DNA of 64,000 nucleotides from Minwuia thermotolerans (lineage in GTDB: Bacteria > Pseudomonadota > Alphaproteobacteria > Minwuiales > Minwuiaceae), in contig BQJF01000004.1 of assembly GCA_021604565.1 (NCBI GenBank), positions 1 through 64,000 of the forward strand, in the 5' to 3' direction. The notes under the pieces were generated by a model. That model was not told the DNA's origin, did no database searches, and worked only from the letters and a program-made list of their open reading frames with translations. A program made the translations under genes and the position numbers. This document shows, in pieces, positions 25,382 through 33,884 of this stretch; position 1 is the stretch's first letter; each line of letters begins with the position of its first letter.

Positions 25382-25882
25382 ATGGTGATGGATATCCGCC
25401 CCGCGACCGCTGATGACATTCCGGCGATCACCGACATCTATGGTCACTGGGTCGAGACGGGAACCTCCTCCTTCGAGCTGCAGGCCCCGGATGAAGCGGA
25501 GATGCAGACGCGTTTCGCCGCCCTGAAACAGAAGGACCTGCCCTGGCTTGCCGCAACGCGGGGTGGCGCGCTGGTCGGCTATGCCTATGCCGGTCTCTAC
25601 CGTCCCCGCCCGGCCTATCGTTTCACGCTGGAGGATTCGATCTACGTCGCCCCCGATGCCGTCGGCACCGGCATCGGTCGTCCCCTGCTCACCGCCCTGA
25701 TCGAGACCTGCCGTGGGCTGGGTTGCCGCAACCTGATCGGGATCGTCGGCGACCCGCAGACCAACCAGGGATCCGTCGCCCTGCACCGCGCCCTCGGCTT
25801 CGAACCCATCGGCACCGCCCGCCAGATCGGCTTCAAGTTCGACCGCTGGCTGGATGTCCTGACGATGCAGAAGGTGTTGTAG
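25382..25882 (+). CDS. GNAT family N-acetyltransferase, phosphinothricin acetyltransferase type
   Basis: This 166-residue protein starts MVMDIRPATADDIPAITDIYGHWV and continues TGTSSFELQAPDEAEM. These are the landmarks of the Pat/Bar/YncA branch of GNAT enzymes, which acetylate phosphinothricin, methionine sulfone or related amines. The acetyl-CoA site is in VGTGIGRPLLTALIE (about 98-112). The 3' end overlaps by 50 bases the convergent AT-rich membrane-protein gene, which reads its last codons from the antisense of this gene. The natural substrate is uncertain. Confidence 0.88.
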   Translation: MVMDIRPATADDIPAITDIYGHWVETGTSSFELQAPDEAEMQTRFAALKQKDLPWLAATRGGALVGYAYAGLYRPRPAYRFTLEDSIYVAPDAVGTGIGRPLLTALIETCRGLGCRNLIGIVGDPQTNQGSVALHRALGFEPIGTARQIGFKFDRWLDVLTMQKVL

Positions 25883-27083
25883 GGTCCCCTAGGTTTGTCA
25901 AATTTTCATGGTTCAGTTGCAGCCAAATTGCTATGTCTTCCTGGTTTTTCAGATCAGGAAAAACAGTTCTAGCAACTTCAAGATCGTTGTAGATTGAAAG
26001 AAGTTCATCACCGCTTGAAGGATTTTTTCTCATGAAATTGTTCGATAATCTGATCTTGCAGATAGCTCTGTTGAATTCGTATATCTCCCATCCCATGCCT
26101 TTCCCACGAATTTGAATAGCTAAGTCCAATTCAGATAGCGCCCGCTCAAAATTTGGTGATGTTGAATCTTTCAATGCGAATGCTAGTTCTGCATGGTTTC
26201 GATGAAAGCGATTCTCAAAGTCACTATCAGAAAGTGATTCGAATACAGGTATTGTTCTATCAACAATGTATCTTGAAATATTAGATTTGTAATTATTCGA
26301 TCTGACGAACCTGGCTCTGTAAAAAATCACTATCCTGACAAAAGGACTTGCTTTTTTGATGCACGATTTTAGTCTATCGACTTCATCTTTATCAGTTATG
26401 TCGATTTTTCTATGTCCTACGTCCTCATCTTCGAGCAATTTTGTGGCCGCGCTCAGCGCCGCAGCATCAATTTCCGCCTGATCTGAAAAGTGCTTTTCGA
26501 TATCATTAACTTTTTGTTCGCTATTTCGAAGTCGCGAGCGGATATTGGCAACCTCGTATCGCGTCAATTCTCCAAAAAACGATGTTCTAGTCCACAGATA
26601 TACAAATGAAAATCCAACAACAAAGAAATAAATCATAACCATCAAATACAAATTGGGTAAATATTCATATCCTATGAAATATGGCGCGATATTTTTCTCT
26701 AAATTCTCTAATATTTCTGTAAATCTATAGGATTGTGCCAATCCAACACCCAGCAATAATTTCGTAACCCAATCAGAAATAAGCTCCAAGTTTGTGTTTG
26801 AATGATAGGGCAAGATTTCGTCATTGGATCCATTGGGATTCTTCGATTTGCTTCCTTGTGTGTCGGGTACAGTATGGGTTGATCTTGGAAGTCCAAACAA
26901 GAAACCAATAATAGAACCTAAAGAGGCAGTGCAAATACAAAAGAAAATGGAATATATAAGATTTAGTTCATTTAAAGAAACCAAATAAACACAGAATAAA
27001 AGGGCTAATCCGATCAGTGGCGCCGCTATTCCAAAGCGTCTCCACCCTGTGAATTTCTTTGATGTTAAGCCGGTATCTGTCAC
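25833..27083 (-). CDS. AT-rich membrane protein of conflict-system type with helical-repeat C-terminus
   Basis: This 416-residue protein has hydrophobic helices at about 16-36, 42-66 and 145-170. A conserved-looking segment, GFLFGLPRS, is followed by NTNLELISDWVTKLLLGVGL in the gap between helices. I recognise this pair of motifs from the membrane module fused to pYEATS and other prokaryotic conflict-system domains (recognition from memory, not a search). A coiled coil (about 180-205) and TPR-like helices (about 295-345) follow. Codon use is strikingly AT-rich compared with its neighbours. The last 17 codons read into the antisense of the GNAT gene, so the native C-terminus may be lost. It is divergent from the unrecognised gene at 27211. 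Confidence 0.7.
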   Translation of the reverse strand: MTDTGLTSKKFTGWRRFGIAAPLIGLALLFCVYLVSLNELNLIYSIFFCICTASLGSIIGFLFGLPRSTHTVPDTQGSKSKNPNGSNDEILPYHSNTNLELISDWVTKLLLGVGLAQSYRFTEILENLEKNIAPYFIGYEYLPNLYLMVMIYFFVVGFSFVYLWTRTSFFGELTRYEVANIRSRLRNSEQKVNDIEKHFSDQAEIDAAALSAATKLLEDEDVGHRKIDITDKDEVDRLKSCIKKASPFVRIVIFYRARFVRSNNYKSNISRYIVDRTIPVFESLSDSDFENRFHRNHAELAFALKDSTSPNFERALSELDLAIQIRGKGMGWEIYEFNRAICKIRLSNNFMRKNPSSGDELLSIYNDLEVARTVFPDLKNQEDIAIWLQLNHENLTNLGDPTTPSASSGHPASGRT

Positions 27084-27690
27084 TTCGAACTACCCTAACT
27101 TGTTTGGGAGGGTGAACAACTATCGATAATGACCATAGTGCAGAAATTAGATTGACTCAATCAACGCTCTGCACCAGCATTAAATTTCTGTTACCACGGG
27201 AGATTCGCTGATGCCAAATGCGATGCAGTTGGGAGAGAAGCTACCTAAGACGTTTCGCGAAATCCATGATCGGCTTGGTAGTATGCCTCGATACAAGATA
27301 GTTGTCGTTGCAATTGATACGTTTTCTCGAGGGACGCGTTTGGTCCATTGTCATTACGTATCGCTGCTAGGTGAAGATCCTTCATACATTCGGAAACTTA
27401 TGGCTGGGATGGATAACGTCAAGGAATTGCCCGGGATAGAGAATGGCCGGAGCGTCGATGGTCTTATTGCCTATAAGACGACTGTGAAAATGGCATCAAT
27501 GCTTAATGTATATGCGGCGCTTGCAAGAATTGTGGAGGATAATTCATCGTCCTACACAATGATGAACTATTTCAACGTCGTTCAGCATTCAGGAATTGGT
27601 AATGAGCCGATTACTATGGGATGGAATGACGTGCTGTAGATGATGACAGGGATGATTTAGATAGAGCGTCGCAAGCCGCGCTATCCAAAG
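25883..27690. other. AT-rich genomic island 1
   Basis: From just after the GNAT stop to the thiolase terminator the base composition drops sharply, with frequent A/T third positions and runs of A or T, whereas both flanks are very GC-rich. It contains one minus-strand and one plus-strand gene and no integrase, transposase or tRNA boundary that I can see. This indicates horizontally acquired DNA. The left edge coincides with the GNAT stop codon. Confidence 0.75.
27211..27639 (+). CDS. Hypothetical protein in AT-rich island
   Basis: The 142-residue protein is not recognised. It has a strand-like core YKIVVVAIDTF and a mixed alpha/beta appearance, with no signal peptide or membrane helix. A GGGAG is 8-9 bases before the ATG, and codon use is AT-rich like the island. 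It is divergent from the membrane protein at 25833, and the 127 bases between them must hold both promoters, so the two may form one accessory locus. No function can be assigned. Confidence 0.6.
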   Translation: MPNAMQLGEKLPKTFREIHDRLGSMPRYKIVVVAIDTFSRGTRLVHCHYVSLLGEDPSYIRKLMAGMDNVKELPGIENGRSVDGLIAYKTTVKMASMLNVYAALARIVEDNSSSYTMMNYFNVVQHSGIGNEPITMGWNDVL

Positions 27691-27699
27691 TCTAACAGA

Positions 27700-27729
27700 A
27701 AGCCCGGCGGACTTGCATCCGCCGGGCTT
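27700..27729 (-). terminator. Terminator hairpin of the thiolase gene
   Basis: An 11-bp perfect stem (27700-27710 with 27719-27729) and an 8-base loop lie 28 bases after the thiolase stop. Read on the minus strand the stem is followed by the T-rich tail TTTCTGTT. It is a good intrinsic terminator, and it marks the right border of the AT-rich island. Confidence 0.75.
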
Positions 27730-27756
27730 CGTGCTTCACGTGACTGTCGTCGCGGG

Positions 27757-28959
27757 TCAGCCGTTGTAGAGGCCGACGATGGCGATGGAGGAGACGTTCT
27801 GGTGCGGGGCGCCGCCCAGGTTGTGAGTCATGCCGATGCTCGGGTTGGAGAGCTGGCGGGCGCCGGCGCGGCCATGAAGCTGCAGGTACATCTCGTAGAG
27901 CATCCTGAGGCCGGAGGCACCGATCGGATGGCCGAAGCACTTCAGGCCGCCGTCGATCTGGGCCGGGACCTTGCCGTCGGCATTGTAGAAGCCGTCGAGG
28001 AAGTCCTTCCAGGCCTCGCCTTCCTTGGAGATGTAGAGGTCTTCCGCCGTCACCAGTTCGGTGATGGAGAAGCAGTCATGGCATTCGAACATCGACACCT
28101 GCTCGCGCGGGTTGGAGATGTCGGCTTCCTTGTAGGCGCGCTGGGCGGCCTGGCGGGTGGTCATGAAGTACGACCCGTCCCAGGAGCTGTGCGAGGACTC
28201 GGTGCCGTTGGAGACGGCGAGCTGCAGCGCCTTCACGGTGACCAGATCCTTCTTGCCGAGCTTGCGCGCGATCTCCGGCGTGGTGACGATGGCGGCGGCG
28301 GAACCGTCGGACACGCCACAGCAATCGAACAGGCCCAGCGGCTCCGCGATCATCGGCGCGTTCAGCACCGTGTCCATGGTCACGGCCTTCTGCAGATGCG
28401 CCTTCGGGTTCTTGGCCCCGTTTTCGTGGCTCTTCACCGAAACCTGGGCAATGCCGCGCTTCAGGTCGGAGGCCTGCACGCCGTGCTTCTGGCGATAGGC
28501 GGTGGCGAGCTGCGCGAAGTTGCCGGGCGCGGAGGCGTTCGGGTTGACCATGTCGTTCAGCGGACCGCGGCCACGCTGCGGCAGGCCGCCGTAACCGGTG
28601 TCCTTCAGCTTCTCGACGCCGACCGCCAGGGCGATGTCGGCGGCACCGGAGGCCACGGCATAGACCGCGCCGCGGAAGGCTTCGGTGCCGGAGGCGCACA
28701 TGTTCTCGACCCGGGTCACCGGGATATAGGGCAGGCGCAGCGCGACGGACAGCGGCACGGCGGACTTGCCGACATGCACTTCCTCGATCGCCGTGGAGAA
28801 CCATGCGGCGTCGATCTGCGAGGTCTCGATCCCCGCATCCTTCACGCATTCCTCATAGGCTTCCATGATCAGGTCTTCGGCGTCGCAGTCCCAGCGCTCA
28901 CCGAACTTGGAGCAGCCCATCCCCAGAATGGCTACCTTGTCACGAATCCCTGACGCCAT
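27757..28959 (-). CDS. Thiolase family protein (acetyl-CoA acetyltransferase / SCP2-type)
   Basis: The 400-residue thiolase-fold protein has the nucleophilic Cys in ENMCASGTEAF (about residue 87) and the late CFGHPIGASG motif with the catalytic His. It starts MASGIRDKVAILGMG, typical of the SCP2-like/acetyl-CoA acetyltransferase group that often lacks a strict thiolysis assignment. A GGAGG lies about eight bases before the ATG at 28959. It is divergent from an amidase. It may condense or cleave an acyl-CoA; the substrate is unknown. Confidence 0.88.
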   Translation of the reverse strand: MASGIRDKVAILGMGCSKFGERWDCDAEDLIMEAYEECVKDAGIETSQIDAAWFSTAIEEVHVGKSAVPLSVALRLPYIPVTRVENMCASGTEAFRGAVYAVASGAADIALAVGVEKLKDTGYGGLPQRGRGPLNDMVNPNASAPGNFAQLATAYRQKHGVQASDLKRGIAQVSVKSHENGAKNPKAHLQKAVTMDTVLNAPMIAEPLGLFDCCGVSDGSAAAIVTTPEIARKLGKKDLVTVKALQLAVSNGTESSHSSWDGSYFMTTRQAAQRAYKEADISNPREQVSMFECHDCFSITELVTAEDLYISKEGEAWKDFLDGFYNADGKVPAQIDGGLKCFGHPIGASGLRMLYEMYLQLHGRAGARQLSNPSIGMTHNLGGAPHQNVSSIAIVGLYNG

Positions 28960-29206
28960 CGTCAAATCCTCCCGGTCGATACATCATGTTCAGAACATAC
29001 TTGATCGCACTGTAACATGATTTCCGCTGCGCCAAAGACAAGACAGATGCAGGGCTGCCATAGGCAAACGTCATGTTTGTGCATCCGTTCCCGGCTCGTC
29101 GTGCATACCCTCTGCCGACAATCGACCCTATGATCGTCCCGAGTACCGTTCGAAGCGGGCCGGTGCAGCGAGAATCGACCACGACAATCCGGGAGGGATG
29201 AAGACC

Positions 29207-30670
29207 ATGGGGACCAGAGCCTTGCACCACGCCTCGGCGTTGCAGATTGCCGCCGCCATCCGCGATGGCGAAACCAGCGCAGCAGAGATGCTGGAGGTCT
29301 TCATCGACCGGACGGAACGGCTGAACCCGGCCATCAACGCGGTCATCGCCACGGACTATGCGGCGGCGCGGGAGGCGGCGGCGGGGCTGGACCAGCTCAA
29401 CCGGCGCGGCTATCGCCTCGGCCCCTTCCACGGTGTGCCGATGACGGTGAAGGAGAGCTACAACCTCACCGGCCTGCAGACCACCTGGGGCGACACCGAC
29501 TACATCGGCAATATCGCCACCGCAGATGCTGTCGTGGTGGAGCGGATCAAGCGCCAGGGTGCGGTGGTCTTCGGCAAGACCAACGTGCCGCTGAACCTGA
29601 CCGACTGGCAGTCCTACAACGGTGTCTATGGCAGCACCGGCAACCCCTGGAACCCGGAGCGCACGCCGGGCGGATCGTCGGGCGGTTCGGCGGCGGCGCT
29701 GGCGGCGGGGCTGACGGGGCTGGAATTCGGCTCCGACATCGGGGCCTCCATCCGCAATCCGGCGCATTACTGCGGTGTCTTCGGGCACAAGCCGACCTGG
29801 GGCATCGTGCCCCCGCGCGGCCATGGCAAGGTGGCGTCGAACCAGCCGAGCGATGTGGCCGTCTGCGGCCCGCTGGCCCGGTCCGCCGCCGACCTTGAGG
29901 CCGCACTGCTGGCCGTCGCCGGTGCCGACCCGGTCTATGGGGAGGGCTGGCACCTGACCCTGCCCCAGCCGAAGAAGGATGACCTGGGTGATTTCAGCGT
30001 GGCGCTGATGCTCGACTCCCCGGCCTCCGAGGTGGATGAGGAGGTGAAGGCAAAGCTGCTCACCCTGACCGACCAGTTGCGCAAGGCGGGCGTCACGGTG
30101 GACGAGCGTGACCCGTTCGAGGTCGACTGGCTGCAGTATCACGAGGATTACTTCCGCCTGTTCCGCCCCGTCACCCACAGCCGCCTGCCGCAGGAAGTCT
30201 TCGACGGCTGGCTGGCGCAGCGTCCCGGCATCGCCGACGACGACCGCAGCTACAACGGCATGAACATCAAGGCCGCGACCGAGTCGTATTACGAATGGGC
30301 CGCCGCCGACCGCCGCCGCTATGGCTACCGCGACCAGTGGAAAGGCTTCTTCCGGGACTACGACCTGCTGCTCTGCCCCGCCGCCGCCTCCGCCGCCTTC
30401 CCGCGGGAGGAGAGTATCCCCCGCGAGCACCGCATGATCACCGTCAACGGCCATGACGTCGAATACAACGACCAGCTTTTCTGGGCCGGCATCTCCGGCG
30501 CCACCTATCTGCCCGGCACCGTCGCCCCGCTGGGTCCGGGCGGCACCACGAGCCTGCCCGTCGGCGTCCAGATCATCGGCCCCTGGATGGGCGACCTCAC
30601 CACCATCCGCTTCGCCGGCCTGATCGAAGATGCCTTCGGCGGCTGCCACGTGCCGCCGGGGTTCGAGTGA
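29207..30670 (+). CDS. Amidase (amidase-signature family)
   Basis: This 487-residue enzyme has the Ser-Ser-Lys triad elements: the Lys in PMTVKESYN (about 85), the Gly/Ser-rich PGGSSGGSAAALAAG (about 155-169) and the nucleophile in SDIGASIR (about 180). It hydrolyses linear amides. I prefer the ATG at 29207 over 29198 because GGGAGGG at 29191-29197 is correctly spaced only for the second. No signal peptide is seen. The ParD-like antitoxin gene overlaps its stop codon. Confidence 0.9.
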   Translation: MGTRALHHASALQIAAAIRDGETSAAEMLEVFIDRTERLNPAINAVIATDYAAAREAAAGLDQLNRRGYRLGPFHGVPMTVKESYNLTGLQTTWGDTDYIGNIATADAVVVERIKRQGAVVFGKTNVPLNLTDWQSYNGVYGSTGNPWNPERTPGGSSGGSAAALAAGLTGLEFGSDIGASIRNPAHYCGVFGHKPTWGIVPPRGHGKVASNQPSDVAVCGPLARSAADLEAALLAVAGADPVYGEGWHLTLPQPKKDDLGDFSVALMLDSPASEVDEEVKAKLLTLTDQLRKAGVTVDERDPFEVDWLQYHEDYFRLFRPVTHSRLPQEVFDGWLAQRPGIADDDRSYNGMNIKAATESYYEWAAADRRRYGYRDQWKGFFRDYDLLLCPAAASAAFPREESIPREHRMITVNGHDVEYNDQLFWAGISGATYLPGTVAPLGPGGTTSLPVGVQIIGPWMGDLTTIRFAGLIEDAFGGCHVPPGFE

Positions 30671-30852
30671 GGGGGGAAGCATCTTCCCGACTGACCATTT
30701 CGATGCCCGATCAGATGAGTGACTGGGTGGAGACCCAGATCAGCTCAGGCCGTTACGGCAATGTCAGTGAGTATCTTCGCGACCTCGTGCGGCGAAACCA
30801 GCCCGTCGCCGTGATCAAGCCGGAAAAATCTAACGTCCGGCGGTCCAAATAA
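30667..30852 (+). CDS. ParD-like (ribbon-helix-helix) antitoxin, truncated and without toxin
   Basis: The 61-residue protein contains RLTISMPDQMSDWVETQI and SGRYGNVSEYLRDLVRR, the ribbon-helix-helix DNA-binding domain of ParD/CopG-type antitoxins. The GTG at 30667 overlaps the amidase stop. ParD proteins normally have 80-95 residues, with a C-terminal toxin-binding segment after the RRNQ position; here the frame ends soon after in a basic tail. No ParE toxin gene follows, and AT-rich DNA begins right behind it. It is probably the remnant of a toxin-antitoxin pair disrupted by the insertion, although it might still bind DNA. Confidence 0.7.
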   Translation: MRGEASSRLTISMPDQMSDWVETQISSGRYGNVSEYLRDLVRRNQPVAVIKPEKSNVRRSK

Positions 30853-31809
30853 TGGGCTCAGTGCATTCCATTTGCGGCGAGGTTGTTGGAAGTGGCATTT
30901 TAGGGAGCAGTTTGCGGAACAGTATTCTCTAGATCACTGGTAGAGTTGGAGTTCCACTGAGTGTTTCCGAACGGCACAGGCTTTCCGGAACTTGAAATAT
31001 GTAGTACTGTGCTCAGCTGGGGTTCATACCTAGATATATCATTATGGTTCCGTTTTTGGGATGGAGTTTCATTATGGAAGAAATGGAATATTCGATTGAG
31101 CGGCGTAAGCTGCGACAAGGATGGTTTGGAATAGCGATCTCAGTTCTTACGCCGATCATCCTTGTATATCTGTCATTGAGCGTGAGTTTATTGTTGCAAG
31201 ACCGAGATGCAAAATTGAGTATAGATGCTCAAATATTAAAGCAAAAACAATCTCTGTATCGAGAAATTGGTGCTAACATCAATGTCATATTTGTTTATTT
31301 AGTTGATATTGGAGACTATCGAAAATTTACGCCCGATGAAATAGTTGATCGGAAACGCTCAACTGACAGGATATTTTTTTCATACCGCCCATATTGGAGC
31401 GAGAAGACCGAAAATTCCTACAAAGATTTTATGAATGCGGCGTTTAAAACCTATTCTGGCACCGGACAGAAAGCAAAAATTAGAGCAACGACTGACGAGA
31501 AGAAGGCTGCATTTAAAATTGATGGTATAGCTTGGAAGGAGCAATGGGACTCTGCATTCACTGACAAATTGAAAGTCGATGTGAATGCATTATATTATGA
31601 CCTAGTAAGTGCATTTTTGTCGGATACGGTATCTCCTGCAATTCGAGAATTGAGTAAATCCTAGATTCGTGGACACATTGTTCTATAATTTCGAAGCAAG
31701 GAAGTGACTCAGTTGGTGTTGTGATGCCAATTTGGAATAGCGCAACAACGTTAAACCCAATGTGCTCCTTCCGATGAACCTTCGTTTTCCGGAATCCCAC
31801 TTGCTGCGC
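30853..31809. other. AT-rich genomic island 2
   Basis: Between the ParD-like gene and the methyltransferase at 31810 the composition becomes AT-rich, as in island 1. It holds one plus-strand gene (31074-31664) and about 220 and 145 bases of flanking DNA in which I find no gene, integrase or clear terminal repeats. The left edge coincides with the apparent truncation of the antitoxin gene. Confidence 0.65.
31074..31664 (+). CDS. Hypothetical single-pass membrane protein in AT-rich island
   Basis: From the ATG at 31074 the product has 196 residues. A short basic N-terminus precedes one membrane helix (about 17-40, GIAISVLTPIILVYLSLSVS), and a mostly helical domain follows. I do not recognise the family. 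The frame continues upstream to 31044, but the shorter start fits the hydrophobic segment better. Codon use is AT-rich. It is not part of an operon with either flank. Confidence 0.6.
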   Translation: MEEMEYSIERRKLRQGWFGIAISVLTPIILVYLSLSVSLLLQDRDAKLSIDAQILKQKQSLYREIGANINVIFVYLVDIGDYRKFTPDEIVDRKRSTDRIFFSYRPYWSEKTENSYKDFMNAAFKTYSGTGQKAKIRATTDEKKAAFKIDGIAWKEQWDSAFTDKLKVDVNALYYDLVSAFLSDTVSPAIRELSKS

Positions 31810-32544
31810 TCACCCCCTCCCCACCACCAACCGATACCCCAGGTCACAACTCGCCCGCCCCAGCAGGTCCCCGTACTTCGCCTCCCACGCCCCCGTCTCG
31901 AGGTCGCGCGCCAGCCGCTCCAGCTTCGCCTCCACATCCTCTATCGCCCAGAAACACGAGATGGCGGCGCGGATGCGGTGGTCGAGGTAGGCGGCGGGTC
32001 GGTGCCAGTAGGCGGCGAGGAAGCCGTCGGCGCAGTCGTGGGGGATCGGGACCGGGGTGATCCGTACCGGGCCGAGGGCGGCGGCATAGGCGCTCATCGG
32101 CGGCATCTGGGTGGCGTCGATGCTGATCAGTTCCGGCAGGTAGTCGGTCAGCCAGAAGCCCCGGTGGGCGGGGTCGAAGGTCAGGATGACCACGGGGCCG
32201 CGGGCCACCCGGCGCAGTTCCGCCAGGCCCTTCGGCTGGTCCGACCAGTGGTGGACGGTCAGGACGGCCATCACGGCATCGAAGGCGTTGTCGGCGAACG
32301 GCAGATCTTCCGCAAGGCCCCGGATCACGGGGGCGGCTCCGGCGGGGCGCTGGCGGATCATCTCGATGGAGGGTTCCAGGGCAGTGACGGTCCGGTCCGC
32401 CGGCTCGTAGGACCCCGTCCCCGCGCCGACGTTCAGCACCGTGACCGCGTCACCCAGCGCGGCACCGTTCGCAGCTTCGATCCTCGGGTCCGGCTGGCGC
32501 AGGTTGGCGTAGTTGATGCCGATGGTGTCATAGGCCGTGGGCAT
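31810..32544 (-). CDS. Class I SAM-dependent methyltransferase
   Basis: The 244-residue protein has the methyltransferase motif VTVLNVGAGTGSYEPA (about 32-47), the acidic residue in TALEPS, LPFADNAFDAVMAVL as motif II, and a later LRRVARGPVVILTFDP. It is of the UbiE/BioC/COQ5-like Methyltransf_11 type. It lies 15 bases after the DUF2867 gene on the same strand, so the two are probably one operon. The substrate is unknown. Confidence 0.85.
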   Translation of the reverse strand: MPTAYDTIGINYANLRQPDPRIEAANGAALGDAVTVLNVGAGTGSYEPADRTVTALEPSIEMIRQRPAGAAPVIRGLAEDLPFADNAFDAVMAVLTVHHWSDQPKGLAELRRVARGPVVILTFDPAHRGFWLTDYLPELISIDATQMPPMSAYAAALGPVRITPVPIPHDCADGFLAAYWHRPAAYLDHRIRAAISCFWAIEDVEAKLERLARDLETGAWEAKYGDLLGRASCDLGYRLVVGRG

Positions 32545-32559
32545 GGCGCCGGCCTCCGG

Positions 32560-33033
32560 TCAGGTCGCGGCGGTCTGCGTGGCGACCCGTGCCAGCGCAT
32601 TGCGCGAGATCAGGATGTGAAACGGCATGATCGCGCGCAGGTAGAGACGGCCTCCGAGATTGTGCGGATGCACCCAGGTGGCGAGAAACACCCGGCCTTC
32701 GCGCGACTGCACGGAGACCCGGAAGTTCAGGTGCCGGTCGTTGAAGCCGGCGATGATCTCCTCCGCCGTTTCCGTCTCGACCGGGAAGATGCCGATGCTG
32801 TCCCGCGTCTTCGGGCCATCGTTCACCAGGCCGAACGGCGCGGTCAGCACGCCGCGCAGGCGCATCAGGAACTGCACCCAGCCGGGAAAGGCGGTGATGA
32901 TCTCCGCCGCCGGGCGGGGCGGCAGGTCGGAGGCCACGGAATAGCAGTCCAGGAAATCCGCCGGGGCGGCCCGTTCGTGCAGCAGGCTCTGCGCGGGAAG
33001 GGGTGTCGCGGTCACGTCAGGGCGGCGGTTCAT
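32560..33033 (-). CDS. DUF2867 domain-containing protein
   Basis: This 157-residue protein has the DUF2867 features. A middle region (LTAPFGL) is followed by SIGIFPVETETAEEIIAG and DRHLNFRVSV, with the C-terminal ATWVHPHNLGGRLYLRAIMPFH block. The family is a steroidogenic-acute-regulatory-like (START-type) fold found in fusions with NAD-dependent epimerases, with no proven activity. It precedes a methyltransferase. No membrane helices are seen. Confidence 0.8.
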   Translation of the reverse strand: MNRRPDVTATPLPAQSLLHERAAPADFLDCYSVASDLPPRPAAEIITAFPGWVQFLMRLRGVLTAPFGLVNDGPKTRDSIGIFPVETETAEEIIAGFNDRHLNFRVSVQSREGRVFLATWVHPHNLGGRLYLRAIMPFHILISRNALARVATQTAAT

Positions 33034-33181
33034 CGGCGGAACTCCGGCATTGCCTGATACTCCTTCTGAATATGGGCCGGATGCCCGCCGATTGCATTTC
33101 CCGTTTCAGCGCCATAACAACGCAGCAGGACATGGGACCGTGTGATCCGGTTCCGGGTGACAGGGCGGGGAGTGAAGAGGC

Positions 33182-33803
33182 ATGGATGAAACCGATGAGC
33201 GGCCCTTCTTTCACGAAGGCATGCGCGCGTTGCAGGACCAGATGGACGGGCGGCGCACGGCGGATGCCATCGTCGCGGCGGTGCGCCATTTCGAGTTCTC
33301 CGAGGCCGACCGGAAGCTGATCACAGAGGCCCCCTGCGTCTTCATCGCCAGTGCCTGGAACGATCATGTGGACTGCAGCATGAAGTCCGGCGACCCCGGC
33401 TTCGTGAAGATCGTCGGGCCGGGCGTGCTGGAATACCCGGAGTATGACGGCAACTCCATGTACCGCACCCTGGGGAACATCCGGCAGAACCCGAACATCG
33501 GGCTGCTGTTCGTGAAGTTCGACGGGCGGACCCTGCGGATGCGGATCAACGGCCGCGCCACGATCCTGCAGGACGCCGGGAGCCTGTCACGCCATCACGG
33601 GGCGCGGTTCGTGGTGCGCGTTGACTGCGATCTATCCCAACTGCACCCGCTACATCCCGGATTTCGAACAGGGGACGCCCGCGCGGCACGTCCCGCGCCC
33701 GGGGCAGGGCACCCCGCCGGTGCCGAGCTGGAAGAAGATGCCCGAGTTCCGCGACAGCCTGCCCCGCGATGACCCGCACCGCGACATGCTTGACGACGAC
33801 TGA
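33182..33803 (+). pseudogene. Pyridoxamine 5'-phosphate oxidase family protein, frameshifted
   Basis: The first 147 codons encode the FMN-binding split-barrel: an N-terminal helix, then PCVFIASAWNDHVDCSMKSGDPGFVKIVGP and NPNIGLLFV (motifs given in part: DCSMKSGDPGFV, NPNIGLLFV). The C-terminus normal for the family, TAIYPNCTRYIPDFEQ followed by PPVPSWKKMPEFRDSLP, is in the other frame from 33624 to 33803. A net +1 shift (one extra base or two missing) at about 33620 joins the halves. Read straight through, the gene makes a 196-residue protein with a false tail. It could be a true pseudogene or a base-calling error. Confidence 0.8.
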
Positions 33804-33884
33804 CCGCACGGGCAATCGGTGCCCGGGCCGGGGAAGCCGTCGGGCGGCGGAACGGGCCAGGCAGCAGGGGGGAGGAGACGGGAC

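Noticed and set aside
30853-31073. ParE toxin after the antitoxin gene
   Set aside because: No frame in this interval has ParE/RelE features.
25883-31809. Integrase or transposase for the AT-rich islands
   Set aside because: I found no recombinase gene, terminal repeats or tRNA-derived attachment site in either island.
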